Shown: piece after piece, positions 1 through 8,353 of the stretch
Layout: every line of letters starts with the position of its first letter
How positions within the stretch are numbered: position 1 is the first letter of the stretch
DNA from: Sutcliffiella horikoshii DSM 8719
GTDB taxonomy: Bacteria > Bacillota > Bacilli > Bacillales > Bacillaceae_I
Direction: 5' to 3'
Assembly (NCBI GenBank): GCA_001648575.1
Contig: LQXN01000047.1
Location: 1-61,322, forward strand
DNA: 61,322 bases
Notes under the pieces: model-generated
Database searches by the model: none
What the model was told of the DNA's origin: nothing
What the model saw: only the letters and a program-made list of their open reading frames with translations
Position numbers and translations under genes: made by a program

Positions 1-121
1 CAGGCCCAGTTCTCCATTTCCCAGATTCACCTCTACCACTCCACAATCAAGCTCTACCTTCCGCCCCATCAACTAGCCAATTTCTAATTGTATGATTTTC
101 AATCCCAACTGCCCCTCGCAA
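1..121. other. Window edge, no supported gene
   Basis: Pyrimidine-rich sequence downstream of the ndk terminator. A short minus-strand frame (ATG at 69) and a plus-strand frame ending near 87 both run off the edge. Neither has a ribosome binding site or a recognisable product, so no gene is called. In B. subtilis cheR follows ndk; it is not visible here. Confidence 0.3.
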
Positions 122-169
122 TAAACAAAAAAACACCTCCCTCAAATCTATACATTTGAGGGAGGTGTT
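121..169 (-). terminator. ndk terminator
   Basis: Perfect 16-bp inverted repeat (132-147 with 154-169) around a 6-nt loop. On the minus strand it is followed by a run of T, as expected for an intrinsic terminator ending the hepS-menG-hepT-ndk transcription direction. Confidence 0.93.
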
Positions 170-197
170 CATGATAAAGCGTTTTCAATTCTGCGTA

Positions 198-644
198 TTA
201 GTAGATCCAGTTATTTACGTCTCTTTTGTATTCAACAAGGCCTTCGCCTTTGAAGAAAAGACCGATTTCACGCTCAGCGCTCTCAGGGGAATCAGATCCG
301 TGAATGATGTTTTTACCGACAGTTACGCCGTACTCGCCGCGGATTGTTCCTGGTGCTGCATCTTTAGGGTTTGTTGCACCCATCATTTGACGCGCGGTAG
401 CGATTACATTTTCACCTTGCCAAACCATTGCGAACACTGGACCAGAAGTGATGAAGTCTACAAGCTCTCCGAAGAAAGGACGCTCTTTATGTTCACCGTA
501 GTGCTCTTCTGCCAATTCAGTTGGAATTTGCATCAATTTTGCACCGACAAGTTGGAAACCTTTTTTTTCAAAACGAGAAACGATTTCACCGATTAGGTTA
601 CGTTGTACGCCATCAGGCTTTACCATTAAAAATGTTTTTTCCAT
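198..644 (-). CDS. ndk: Nucleoside diphosphate kinase
   Basis: 148-aa cytosolic kinase that moves the gamma-phosphate of ATP to other NDPs through a phospho-histidine. The active-site motif NIIHGSDS places the catalytic histidine at residue 115; the N-terminal MVKPDG motif and the length are normal for bacterial Ndk. ATG start with a GGGGTGGAG ribosome binding site. It lies last in the menaquinone-precursor gene group, as in B. subtilis, and is followed by a strong terminator. Identification is certain. Confidence 0.97.
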   Translation of the reverse strand: MEKTFLMVKPDGVQRNLIGEIVSRFEKKGFQLVGAKLMQIPTELAEEHYGEHKERPFFGELVDFITSGPVFAMVWQGENVIATARQMMGATNPKDAAPGTIRGEYGVTVGKNIIHGSDSPESAEREIGLFFKGEGLVEYKRDVNNWIY

Positions 645-675
645 AATAATTTCTCCACCCCATTACGAATATGTA

Positions 676-696
676 AGGTTAGGTAAACCCTAACCT
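676..696. other. Hairpin between hepT and ndk
   Basis: 8-bp inverted repeat AGGTTAGG/CCTAACCT upstream of ndk. No T-run follows in either direction, so it does not look like a terminator. It could be an RNA processing or stability structure in a hepT-ndk transcript. Confidence 0.35.
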
Positions 697-780
697 ACCA
701 AAATATATCACGGTTTTTACAGTTTCGCAACAGAAGATGGAGAATTATCGTAATATTTTACAAAGTTCATGAAATTGGGT

Positions 781-1743
781 TTAGTATTTACGTTTCCCAA
801 TATATTTAGCTACATTGTTGAAGGTTCGTTTGGCGATGCCGTTTGGAAGGTTTTCCAGTTCTTTAAATGCTTTCTCCAAATAACGGTCACTTAGTTCAAA
901 AGAACGGTCTATAGAGTCTGAGCCTTTAATAAGATCAATGATTTCCCTTATTTCATTGGCATCGCTCTGCTCATGGACTTCCCTGATTTTTTTGTTTAAT
1001 CCTGGATTCTCCATTGCGTAAAGAACCGGTAAGGTGATGTTTCCCTGCAGAAGATCGCTTCCCGCAGGTTTACCCAGTTGTTCTTCAGTAGATGTGAAGT
1101 CAAGTATATCATCGGTAATTTGAAAGGACATCCCGACATAATAACCAAACCAATAAAGACTTTTATGAACACTGGCCGGTACCCCTGCAGCGATGGCTCC
1201 GAGCTGACAGCTGACAGCGATAAGGATCGCAGTCTTCCTTTTGATCCTTCTCAGGTATATCCGCAGGTTTTGATCATAATTATATTTATCCCGGATCTGT
1301 TCGATTTCACCTTTACAGAGTTCGACAAGCGTATTGGAAAGAATGCGGTGTGCTTCGATGTCTTCCACTTTGGTCATCATTTCAAGGGATCTGGCAAAAA
1401 TATAATCTCCTGTGTACATGGCTATGCGGTTATCCCATTTAGCTTTGATTGTCGCTTTACCCCGCCTTAACTCAGCATCATCAATGACATCATCGTGGAC
1501 AAGTGATGCCATGTGCATGAGTTCAAGTGCCACCGCAACGTTCTTTACTTTATGAATGTCGTATGTGCCAAGTTTAGCAGCCAACAAAACAAAGACAGGG
1601 CGTATCCGTTTCCCGCCTGCCTGCAAGAGATGCAAGGAAGCCTCTTGAAGCAAAGTCCGCTCCGTCTGAATGGTGGCTTCCAGTTCGTCTTCAATTATTT
1701 GCAAATCATTATTTAAAAAGGAATACATCATCTTTAATTTCAT
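781..1743 (-). CDS. hepT: Heptaprenyl diphosphate synthase component II
   Basis: Catalytic subunit of the two-part enzyme that elongates farnesyl diphosphate with isopentenyl diphosphate to the C35 side chain of menaquinone-7. Both Asp-rich prenyltransferase motifs are present: DDVID at 84-88 and DDILD at 211-215. The start is the ATG at 1743 (320 aa), because a GTG three codons upstream lies inside the AAAGGTGA ribosome binding site. It lies 18 bp after menG; its non-catalytic partner HepS is encoded two genes upstream. Confidence 0.95.
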   Translation of the reverse strand: MKLKMMYSFLNNDLQIIEDELEATIQTERTLLQEASLHLLQAGGKRIRPVFVLLAAKLGTYDIHKVKNVAVALELMHMASLVHDDVIDDAELRRGKATIKAKWDNRIAMYTGDYIFARSLEMMTKVEDIEAHRILSNTLVELCKGEIEQIRDKYNYDQNLRIYLRRIKRKTAILIAVSCQLGAIAAGVPASVHKSLYWFGYYVGMSFQITDDILDFTSTEEQLGKPAGSDLLQGNITLPVLYAMENPGLNKKIREVHEQSDANEIREIIDLIKGSDSIDRSFELSDRYLEKAFKELENLPNGIAKRTFNNVAKYIGKRKY

Positions 1744-1761
1744 GTAGGTCACCTTTACAAA

Positions 1762-2475
1762 CTATTTTCTGGGTTTAACTCCTAAATGCATGGCAGCGAC
1801 TCCACCTGTATAAGCTTTTACCTCAACTGGTCGGAAACCTACTTTTTCATACATTTCTTTCAGCTCTTTCATTCCCGGAAAGTCTTTGGCCGATTCGTGC
1901 AGCCATGCGTATTCATTATAACTCTTTGCGAATACTTTTCCGAGCATCGGCATGACGTATTGGAAGTAAAGAAAATAAACTTGACGGAAACCAGGCATGG
2001 TTGGCTGAGAAGTTTCCAGACAGACCACCTTTCCGCCCGGCTTGACGACCCGGTACATTTCTTTCAGGACCTGAAAATAGTCAGGAACATTTCGCAAGCC
2101 AAAACCAATGGTTACATAATCAAAGGTGTCATCCTCAAAAGGAAGCGACATGGCATTACCATGTATGAGTTCGATGTTTTCAGCGCCTAACTGTTTTACT
2201 TTCTCTTTTCCGATTGAAAGCATATTCTCACTGAAATCCAAACCAACCACTTTGCCGTTTTCTCCTACAGCATCAGCCATGGAAATGGTCCAATCCCCTG
2301 TACCACAGCATACGTCCAATGCTTGTGAACCTTTTTTCACATTCATTCTTTTCATTGTATCTTTCCGCCATGCTACATGACGCTGAAAGCTGATGACGGA
2401 ATTCATCTTGTCATAGTTTTTATATATTTTTTCAAATACATTATGCACTCGCTCTTCTTTTGATGGATGTTGCAT
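1762..2475 (-). CDS. menG: Demethylmenaquinone methyltransferase
   Basis: 237-aa class I SAM-dependent methyltransferase (UbiE/MenG family) that carries out the last step of menaquinone synthesis, C-methylation of demethylmenaquinone. SAM-binding motif DVCCGTGD is at 54-61 and the family signature GFGLRNVPD follows. ATG start with AAGGGTAA ribosome binding site that includes the hepS stop codon. It sits between the two heptaprenyl synthase subunit genes, so side-chain synthesis and ring methylation are co-expressed. Older name menH/ubiE. Confidence 0.95.
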   Translation of the reverse strand: MQHPSKEERVHNVFEKIYKNYDKMNSVISFQRHVAWRKDTMKRMNVKKGSQALDVCCGTGDWTISMADAVGENGKVVGLDFSENMLSIGKEKVKQLGAENIELIHGNAMSLPFEDDTFDYVTIGFGLRNVPDYFQVLKEMYRVVKPGGKVVCLETSQPTMPGFRQVYFLYFQYVMPMLGKVFAKSYNEYAWLHESAKDFPGMKELKEMYEKVGFRPVEVKAYTGGVAAMHLGVKPRK

Positions 2476-2478
2476 GGC

Positions 2479-3297
2479 TTACCCTTCTTCCGCATACTTT
2501 TTCGATGAAAATGGAATTTCATAAAAAAGCTCCTGTATTCTTGTTTCTAATAGGTTATTCATCTTTGGAATAGAACGAGTTAACTGCTCAATCGTTCCTT
2601 TCACATGGTCGATATATCTATCCATCAGGAATAACATATAAGTTTCTTGATCCTTCGAGGGATCGTTTTTTTCTCCTTTAGAGAAGGCGATCCGCCTTAA
2701 CGTTTCGAATAGAAAAGAAGATTTCTCCAGACAGAAATACTTCCGCTCGTGAATTAAGCGCTTTAATAAAAGGAAGTTAACACTTAAATCCTTAAGGAGC
2801 GTGTTAGAAAAATAACTGGAAACAGCTTGTATCAGCGATGATTCTATTTTACCTAAACTATCCATCAAGTTTTCTATGCCTTCTAGTTCCTTATGGTAGT
2901 AGGCAATCTTATGTTCGTTAATTTGTTTGATGGAATGTGCCAATGTTTTTATCATGGAAATATCGTTCACATCGGCCAGCAGCCGGTAATAAAGACCGCT
3001 ATAATAGTCGCCGGCAAGTACGGTTAGTTGACGGCTTTTAGCATCATTTTCTTCCAACTGACCTGTTTTTGCATTAGTAACCATATCATGGGTATCAAGG
3101 GCGATTTGGACCAACATGGTTGATAATATGTATTGTTCTTTTGTTTCCTCAGACATCTCGATGGATTCCAGGACGGAATAGAGGAGCAGTAGCTTGTCCT
3201 CATCTATGACAGGGTATTCAATATGTTTAATTAAGTATGGATGCGTAATCAAGTTATGTAGTTTTTCTTTTATCAATGATATATGTATATGACTCAC
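2479..3297 (-). CDS. hepS: Heptaprenyl diphosphate synthase component I
   Basis: Non-catalytic subunit (HEPPP_synt_1 family) that partners HepT. Landmarks include THPYLIKHI near the N-terminus, IDEDKLLLLYSVLE, and LDTHDMV with GDYYSGLYY in the middle. The GTG at 3297 is chosen (272 aa): AAGGGTGG lies 6 nt upstream and the promoter -10 at 3381-3386 would put the transcript start near the longer TTG-initiated reading at 3375. The remembered B. subtilis protein also begins at this point. It is somewhat longer than that 251-aa protein. Confidence 0.88.
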   Translation of the reverse strand: MSHIHISLIKEKLHNLITHPYLIKHIEYPVIDEDKLLLLYSVLESIEMSEETKEQYILSTMLVQIALDTHDMVTNAKTGQLEENDAKSRQLTVLAGDYYSGLYYRLLADVNDISMIKTLAHSIKQINEHKIAYYHKELEGIENLMDSLGKIESSLIQAVSSYFSNTLLKDLSVNFLLLKRLIHERKYFCLEKSSFLFETLRRIAFSKGEKNDPSKDQETYMLFLMDRYIDHVKGTIEQLTRSIPKMNNLLETRIQELFYEIPFSSKKYAEEG

Positions 3298-3380
3298 TAA
3301 AGACCACCCTTGTTCCCTTTTCTTGACTGACGGCTGATTCGCATGTGCGAATATGGCCGAAATAAAATTAGACAAAGTTA

Positions 3381-3389
3381 ATTATAGCA
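3381..3389 (-). promoter_or_regulatory. hepS extended -10 promoter
   Basis: On the minus strand TGCTATAAT is a consensus extended -10 element. No good -35 is seen, which is normal for extended -10 promoters. Transcription would start near 3374 and feed hepS-menG-hepT-ndk. Confidence 0.6.
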
Positions 3390-3452
3390 CATTAGTGAAG
3401 CATATTGGTAAAATGGGCTATTCTTTCTTTAGTTTAACCCTGCATGGAGTAG

Positions 3453-3491
3453 ATAATAAGAAAAGCAGAGAAAATAAATATTCTTCTGCTT
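3453..3491 (-). terminator. folE-mtrB terminator
   Basis: Inverted repeat AAGCAGA/TCTGCTT (3463-3469 with 3485-3491), followed on the minus strand by TTCTTATT. It separates mtrB from the hepS promoter. Confidence 0.7.
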
Positions 3492-3529
3492 CCAGCGTCT
3501 TGCCTTTGAGTTGGATTTAATTGTATTAA

Positions 3530-3751
3530 TCAGTCTGTTTCCATTTCTCCATGGGATGATTGAATCAGTGCTTTTCCTCTGATTTTGATCGCCGAGGTAT
3601 GTTCGGTGAATTGGGCAATCATCACTTCGCCCCTGTCAAGCTTTTCAGAGTGATGAAAACGAGTGTCCGTTCCGCGGGTTAGACCGATTACACTTACCCC
3701 ATCTTCCTTTGCTTTGATTACAATGAAATCGTTCGAGTTTGATTGGGCCAT
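3530..3751 (-). CDS. mtrB: Tryptophan RNA-binding attenuation protein TRAP
   Basis: 73-aa subunit of the 11-mer ring that binds tryptophan and then wraps (G/U)AG repeats in trp leader RNA, causing attenuation. IGLTRGTD and the [10 protein letters not shown] and [12 protein letters not shown] blocks are nearly identical to known TRAP. The ATG at 3751 has GGAGG 6 nt upstream; the ATG at 3757 directly abuts the ribosome binding site and is rejected. It follows folE, as in the B. subtilis mtrAB operon. The trp operon itself is outside this window. Confidence 0.96.
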   Translation of the reverse strand: MAQSNSNDFIVIKAKEDGVSVIGLTRGTDTRFHHSEKLDRGEVMIAQFTEHTSAIKIRGKALIQSSHGEMETD

Positions 3752-3784
3752 GACCATCCTCCTTTTTTTCTTTGCTTATTGATT

Positions 3785-4351
3785 TCAACCTTTGATTAAT
3801 GATAGGACTTCTGCTCTAGCTGCAGGATCATGTTCCAGGACACCACGAACTGCAGAAGTTATGGTCATTGCTCCAGGCTTTTTCACACCTCGCATTGTCA
3901 TGCACATATGCTCAGCTTCCACTACGACCATCACGCCATGTGGTTCTAATGATTCTACGATGGAATCGGCAATCGTTGAGGTGATTCGCTCTTGAAGTTG
4001 AGGACGCTTTGCAACCGCCTCCACTGCACGGGCAAGTTTACTCAAACCAGTGACTTTACCGCCTTTAGGTATGTATGCTACATGAGCTTTCCCGAAGAAT
4101 GGCACAAGGTGGTGCTCACACATGGAAAAGAAAGAGATGTCTTTCACAAGTACTAATTCTTCATGCGCTTCTCCGAATACTGTCTTGAAATGTTCTTTTG
4201 GATCTTCATTAAGACCTGAGAATACTTCCGTGTACATTTTCGCCACTCGTTTAGGTGTGTCCAGCAAACCCTCACGATCCGGATCTTCCCCGATTGCTTC
4301 CAAAATCATTCTTACCGCTTGTTCTATTTGGGCCTTATTCACTTCAGTCAT
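3785..4351 (-). CDS. folE: GTP cyclohydrolase I
   Basis: 188-aa zinc enzyme that converts GTP to dihydroneopterin triphosphate, the first step of folate synthesis. Zinc ligands are visible as C78 and H81 in CEHH and C150 in [19 protein letters not shown] is the family signature. ATG start with AGGAGG 8 nt upstream. It is first in the two-gene folE-mtrB unit (older name mtrA). Type IA family, certain. Confidence 0.96.
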   Translation of the reverse strand: MTEVNKAQIEQAVRMILEAIGEDPDREGLLDTPKRVAKMYTEVFSGLNEDPKEHFKTVFGEAHEELVLVKDISFFSMCEHHLVPFFGKAHVAYIPKGGKVTGLSKLARAVEAVAKRPQLQERITSTIADSIVESLEPHGVMVVVEAEHMCMTMRGVKKPGAMTITSAVRGVLEHDPAARAEVLSLIKG

Positions 4352-4409
4352 TTATTTATCCTCCTACATTACCTACAATAGCTGTAATGTGATTCTAGCA
4401 TAAGTTTTT

Positions 4410-4452
4410 TTATAAAAGCAAAAATAAAGAGGCGCAAACTGTGCGCCTCTTT
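4410..4452 (-). terminator. hbs terminator
   Basis: Perfect 11-bp stem AAAGAGGCGCA/TGCGCCTCTTT (4426-4436 with 4442-4452), with an A/T-rich tail of Ts on the minus strand. Confidence 0.92.
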
Positions 4453-4486
4453 ATGCTGAATTACATTTTGACTATGTAGCTGTCAA

Positions 4487-4759
4487 TTATTTCACAGCAT
4501 CTTTAAGTGCTTTACCAGGTTTGAAAGCTGGTACTTTGCTTGCAGCGATTTCGATCTCTTCCCCAGTTTGTGGGTTGCGACCTTTACGTGCAGCACGTTC
4601 ACGTACTTCAAAGTTACCAAAACCGATTAATTGTACTTTGTCACCGTTCTTAAGTGCGTCAAGAATTGTATCGAAAACAGCATCAACTGCTTTAGTAGCA
4701 TCTTTTTTGGAAAGTTCACTAGCTTCAGCAACTGCATTGATTAGATCTGTCTTGTTCAT
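4487..4759 (-). CDS. hbs: DNA-binding protein HU
   Basis: 90-aa histone-like protein that binds and bends DNA as a dimer. The signature [21 protein letters not shown] is complete and begins at about residue 46. The ATG at 4759 follows GGAGGAGGTG with 7-nt spacing. An upstream GTG in frame is part of the ribosome binding site. It stands alone between spoIVA and folE with its own terminator; a TAGACT-17-TAGAAT pair at about 4788-4820 could be a sigma-A promoter. Confidence 0.96.
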   Translation of the reverse strand: MNKTDLINAVAEASELSKKDATKAVDAVFDTILDALKNGDKVQLIGFGNFEVRERAARKGRNPQTGEEIEIAASKVPAFKPGKALKDAVK

Positions 4760-5049
4760 GCTATTCACCTCCTCCCAAAGGAGTTAATCGCTATTCTAAA
4801 CCAAAACATTGTTTTAGTCTAGTAAAAGCCTTTAGTATTAACATTTGTTCACAATTTTGATTGATTCTATACATGATAGAATCGCTTAATCTTGTAACTA
4901 GGCTTATATTAACCCATTAAACACTAGATTTCAACAAATTTCTCGCAAAAAACTGTGTTTAGAGGAATATTTCGCCATTTCAGAGAAGATTTTCTGATTG
5001 TAGATTAACACAAGAACCTTGTTATATCAAGAGATACCCTATAATAACA
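4760..5049. other. hbs upstream region with inverted repeat
   Basis: A/T-rich intergenic DNA between spoIVA and hbs, with no gene. It holds a perfect 8-bp inverted repeat GATTCTAT/ATAGAATC (4863-4870 with 4876-4883) about 105 bp upstream of the hbs start, with no T-run. It could be an operator or just an RNA hairpin in the leader. Confidence 0.4.
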
Positions 5050-5097
5050 ATAAAAATAGCCCCCGTCTGTGTGTTTATACCACACTCAGGGAGCTCT
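5050..5097 (-). terminator. spoIVA terminator
   Basis: Imperfect hairpin (AGCTCCC with GGGGGCT, then GTGTG with CACAC), followed on the minus strand by ATTTTTATT. Confidence 0.65.
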
Positions 5098-5215
5098 TAA
5101 ACTTTCTGAACAAATATATTTCTAAAAAGCTGTTTTTCTATACTTTCGTACTCATTCCAATTTAACGACCCACCAGTCTTTCACTGGTGAATTGCAATAT
5201 CATGGAAAAATAGCT

Positions 5216-6694
5216 TTATAAAATTATTGCAATCAAGCCTCCAGAGCCTTCATTAATAATACGCTCCAGTGTCTCTTTCAGCTTATATCTTGCATTTTCA
5301 GGCATTAATGAAATCTTCGCATGAATACCTTCTCGAACAATGGAGCTCAAGGAGCGTCCGAAGATATCAGAATTCCAGATGGAAAGCGGATCATCTTCAA
5401 AGTCCTGCATCAGGTAGCGGACAAGCTCTTCGCTTTGTTTTTCGGTGCCGATGATCGGGGCAAACTCAGATTCCACATCCACTTTGATCATGTGGATGGA
5501 TGGAGCAACTGCTTTTAATCTGACACCGAATCTTGAACCTTGCCTGATTATTTCCGGCTCTTCTAAACTCATGTCGGTCAATGCCGGCGAGGCAATTCCA
5601 TAACCTGTCTGTTTCACCATTTTCAGTGCATCTGATACTTGATCGTATTCCGCCTTGGCATAAGCGAAATCTTGCATCAATTGCAATAGATGATCTTTTC
5701 CTCTGATCTCCACCCCAACCACTTCTTTCAGGATGTGATCATATAAATCATCTGGAGCGTATAGATCTATTTCTGCAATCCCCTGCCCCATTTCTATCCC
5801 CGCAAGACCTGCACGGTCAATAAATTCATACTCGCTGAAATGGCCGACCACTCGGTCTACATCACGGAGGCGCTTGATATCCTTCACCGTGTCCTTCACA
5901 GCTTCCTGGTAGCTTTCACGAAGCCAGTGATCATCCTTCAGAACCATCACCCAGCTTGGAAGGTTCACATTCACTTCAAGTACCGGGAACTCGAATAATG
6001 CCTCTCTCAGGACATTGTAGACATCTGACTCTCTCATGCTCTCCACGCTCATCGCAATCACTGGGATATCGTATTTTTCACACAACTCTCGCTTTAAGGC
6101 TTCTGTTTCAGGGTGATGCGGTTGAACGGTGTTGATCACCATGATAAATGGTTTACCAACCTCTTTTAGCTCCTCCACTACCCTCTCCTCAGCCTCAATA
6201 TAATCTCTGCGGGGGATCTCGCCTATAGAGCCGTCTGTTGCTATTACAACTCCGATAGTGGAATGCTCCTGGATCACTTTTCTCGTTCCGATTTCCGCTG
6301 CTTCATGAAACGGGATCGGTTCTTCATACCAAGGTGTGTTAATCATTCTTGGACCATTTTCATCCTCGTACCCTTTGGCACCTGGGACTGTATAACCCAC
6401 ACAATCTACCAGACGAATATTCACATCAAGGCCCTCATCCACTTTAACCTTCACTGCCTGGTTAGGAACAAATTTAGGCTCTGTTGTCATGATTGTTTTT
6501 CCAGCTGCACTTTGTGGCAGCTCATCTTGTGCTCGAGCTTTATCAGACTCGTTTCCTATATTTGGCAGAACCACTAACTCCATGAATCTTTTGATGAAAG
6601 TTGATTTCCCTGTACGAACAGCGCCTACGACCCCTAAATATATATCGCCGCCAGTACGTTCAGCGATATCTTTGAAAATATCTACTTTTTCCAA
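5216..6694 (-). CDS. spoIVA: Stage IV sporulation protein A, coat ATPase
   Basis: 492-aa ATPase of the mother cell that polymerises on the forespore surface, anchored by SpoVM, and forms the basement layer of the spore coat. Walker A GAVRTGKST has its lysine at residue 30; the C-terminus ends LIAIIL as in other SpoIVA. TTG at 6694 is used: GGGAGGG lies 6 nt upstream and this gives the standard 492-aa length beginning MEKVDIF. An ATG six codons upstream lies ahead of the ribosome binding site. Expression is from the sigma-E promoter at 6763-6793. Confidence 0.97.
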   Translation of the reverse strand: MEKVDIFKDIAERTGGDIYLGVVGAVRTGKSTFIKRFMELVVLPNIGNESDKARAQDELPQSAAGKTIMTTEPKFVPNQAVKVKVDEGLDVNIRLVDCVGYTVPGAKGYEDENGPRMINTPWYEEPIPFHEAAEIGTRKVIQEHSTIGVVIATDGSIGEIPRRDYIEAEERVVEELKEVGKPFIMVINTVQPHHPETEALKRELCEKYDIPVIAMSVESMRESDVYNVLREALFEFPVLEVNVNLPSWVMVLKDDHWLRESYQEAVKDTVKDIKRLRDVDRVVGHFSEYEFIDRAGLAGIEMGQGIAEIDLYAPDDLYDHILKEVVGVEIRGKDHLLQLMQDFAYAKAEYDQVSDALKMVKQTGYGIASPALTDMSLEEPEIIRQGSRFGVRLKAVAPSIHMIKVDVESEFAPIIGTEKQSEELVRYLMQDFEDDPLSIWNSDIFGRSLSSIVREGIHAKISLMPENARYKLKETLERIINEGSGGLIAIIL

Positions 6695-6762
6695 GTGATT
6701 CCCTCCCGACATTTATCTTGGGATATACATTTTCTAGTAAGGATATAATCTATGACACTATA

Positions 6763-6793
6763 TGTGTATGATGTTGTCCTATTTAAATATGAC
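6763..6793 (-). promoter_or_regulatory. Sigma-E promoter of spoIVA
   Basis: Minus-strand -35 GTCATATT (6786-6793) fits the sigma-E consensus GKMATATT fully. -10 CATACACA (6763-6770) fits CATACAMT at seven of eight positions. The spacer is 15 bp. Mother-cell sigma-E control is known for spoIVA. Confidence 0.85.
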
Positions 6794-6905
6794 TACTATT
6801 TATAAGAAAATTCATCCCGGGTTCTTTTTATTTTCATTAATAAGCTTCGGTTGACAAAGTTTAGATATTTATCATATTAAGTAAGGGAAATTCGTGATTT
6901 TGCAA

Positions 6906-6947
6906 ACAAAAAACCCTTCTTTAGAATGTATTCTCTAAAAAAGGGTT
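6906..6947 (-). terminator. yphF terminator
   Basis: Hairpin with AACCCTT/AAGGGTT base and T-rich tail TTTTTTG on the minus strand, just after the yphF stop. Confidence 0.85.
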
Positions 6948-6960
6948 CATGACAACTTTT

Positions 6961-7692
6961 CTATTCAGGTTTAAAAATCACTGGTTCATTATTCTCATCT
7001 AAAGTATATGGCACGGAAAATGCGGGTACAAAAACCGAATGTTCCACTATGATATCCCTGATGTCATCACCTTGTTCATAGTCATGCTCGTGCTTCTGCA
7101 GAAAGTCATATAAGTCAATAGAGTAGTCTAATTGGGCTTCTCCTGCATTATTAAGAATGAATGGCAGGTTCTTTCCGGAAATAGGGCTTTCTGCAAACGG
7201 TTCTGTAGAATAGCCGAGCTTTTCCCAATCTATCTTAAATGCCTCTTGATTGATAACTTCTTTAACTGGTGCATAACCGTTGTTCGAGCGTTTGTACATA
7301 TCAATTCTAACATTAATATCGCGGATCTGTTCCGCCACTCGCAAATCAATCAATTTGACCGTTGGATTTTCTTCTACATCCACCAACACATATAAGTAGA
7401 CACCACCACTCTCATATGCGGTGCCAGGCGGCTCTTGTATGTATCTTGGTGAAAGCTTATTAAAATCAATCGGGTACTTTTGATAGATTGGAGTATCCAT
7501 ATCTCTATCTTTTATCGGCAATAAACCACCACTTGCTTCCCTATATTGATTCACTGAGGATTGAACCGCTTCCAATTGGTCCAAATAAGGTACCTGGTTT
7601 TGCTTCATTCGTTCTTGGGGATACAGACAGCCTGACAAAACGCTGCTGACGACCATCATTCCTACTAGTAGGAAGAACCTATTTAATGTCAT
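6961..7692 (-). CDS. yphF: YphF-family lipoprotein
   Basis: 243 aa. The N-terminus is a lipoprotein signal (hydrophobic 5-20) with lipobox LSGC, so the mature protein should be membrane anchored at Cys22. The rest is soluble, with two similar segments near 40-90 and 120-165 (each with YREASGGLLPI- or YKRSNNGYAPV-like text), suggesting an internal duplication. Length and position between spoIVA and yphE match B. subtilis YphF, whose function is not known. Confidence 0.85.
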   Translation of the reverse strand: MTLNRFFLLVGMMVVSSVLSGCLYPQERMKQNQVPYLDQLEAVQSSVNQYREASGGLLPIKDRDMDTPIYQKYPIDFNKLSPRYIQEPPGTAYESGGVYLYVLVDVEENPTVKLIDLRVAEQIRDINVRIDMYKRSNNGYAPVKEVINQEAFKIDWEKLGYSTEPFAESPISGKNLPFILNNAGEAQLDYSIDLYDFLQKHEHDYEQGDDIRDIIVEHSVFVPAFSVPYTLDENNEPVIFKPE

Positions 7693-7714
7693 AGCTAATT
7701 ACTTCCTTTATCTC

Positions 7715-7921
7715 TTATTGTTCCGGGACCGGTCCGCTGAACACTACATAAAAAATAATGAGACCAGAAAGAACGATTAATAAAAAAGCAACTGTGTTCA
7801 GTATTCCTCTAATAATGGAGTTCTTAATCTTGAATCTAGTAAAATAAACGGTTAGTACGGATACAAACATGAACCCCATCGCTACAAACGAGATCCACAT
7901 CTTCATCAATGCAGGTGACAT
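7715..7921 (-). CDS. yphE: YphE-like DUF2768 membrane protein
   Basis: 68 aa with two predicted membrane helices (about 8-28 and 40-63) and the ending FVVFSGPVPEQ-like tail seen in the DUF2768 family. The ATG at 7921 (MSPALMK) is chosen, with AAGGAGA upstream. Longer readings extend beyond the transcription start implied by the extended -10 at 7947-7955. It is just upstream of yphF. Function unknown. Confidence 0.8.
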   Translation of the reverse strand: MSPALMKMWISFVAMGFMFVSVLTVYFTRFKIKNSIIRGILNTVAFLLIVLSGLIIFYVVFSGPVPEQ

Positions 7922-7946
7922 CCTCATCTCTCCTTTTCCGTGAAAC

Positions 7947-7955
7947 ATTATAGCA
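7947..7955 (-). promoter_or_regulatory. yphE extended -10 promoter
   Basis: Minus strand TGCTATAAT, a consensus extended -10. It would start transcription near 7940, about 20 nt ahead of yphE. Confidence 0.6.
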
Positions 7956-8050
7956 TAAGATATACATGAAAAAAACACCAACCATATCATTAGGGCAAGA
8001 CAAGATGGCAGGGGTCATAAAATGGACAAAATTATGAAAAAATAAACAAA

Positions 8051-8078
8051 CACCCATCCTTCACAAGAGCATAATTTA
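8051..8078 (+). promoter_or_regulatory. Sigma-K-like promoter
   Basis: AC at 8052-8053, a 16-bp spacer, and GCATAATTTA (CATAnnnTA at 8070-8078) fit the sigma-K pattern AC-N16-CATAnnnTA. The start point would be near 8086. No annotated gene lies downstream on this strand. Confidence 0.5.
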
Positions 8079-8248
8079 TTAAGAAGAAACGATAGGAGGG
8101 TGCGCTTAGGTAGAATCCATAATTTTTACAAGCTTTTTTGCGATAAATAGGCATTTGGCGATGCATGTATGTAAATTGCCGCATAAGATGTGTATGAGGA
8201 TATCACTGGTTGAGCTGTGGGATTGGATTATTTAGTCTTATATAACAT
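8079..8248 (+). other. Orphan plus-strand transcription unit
   Basis: Lies between a sigma-K-like promoter and a strong terminator. It has a strong AGGAGGG at 8093-8099 but no start codon at normal spacing. The closest short frames are a 16-codon GTG frame from 8100 (ribosome binding site directly adjacent) and a 24-codon ATG frame at 8161-8235 ending in SLVELWDWII with a weak site. It could be a small RNA or a micro-peptide gene. I recognise neither. Confidence 0.4.
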
Positions 8249-8290
8249 GCTGAAGTAAAAATGGCCCCTTTTACTTCAGCTTTTTTTATT
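8249..8290 (+). terminator. Strong plus-strand terminator
   Basis: Perfect 12-bp stem GCTGAAGTAAAA/TTTTACTTCAGC (8249-8260 with 8269-8280) directly followed by seven Ts on the plus strand. No T-run follows on the minus strand, so it ends a rightward transcript. Confidence 0.92.
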
Positions 8291-8311
8291 TGCTTCTTTT
8301 TTAGGGCTCAA

Positions 8312-8348
8312 GGAAAAAACGCCATTTCTCTGAGAGAAGCGGCGTTTT
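8312..8348 (-). terminator. gpsA terminator
   Basis: Stem AAAACGCC/GGCGTTTT (8316-8323 with 8341-8348), extended by CTTCTC/GAGAA, and a T-run on the minus strand. Confidence 0.9.
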
Positions 8349-8353
8349 AGACA

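Noticed and set aside
1-87. Partial plus-strand gene end at the left edge
   Set aside because: Frame ends at 87 but shows no recognisable family text, and its strand would oppose the expected neighbour; too short to support.
3298-3375. N-terminal extension of HepS from TTG at 3375
   Set aside because: It would begin at or before the transcription start predicted from the extended -10, and the GTG at 3297 has a far better ribosome binding site.
4122-4403. 93-codon plus-strand frame opposite folE
   Set aside because: Antisense shadow of a certain gene, without signature text or ribosome binding site.
7836-8057. 73-codon minus-strand frame overlapping yphE
   Set aside because: Out of frame with yphE, crosses its promoter, Cys/His-rich nonsense text.
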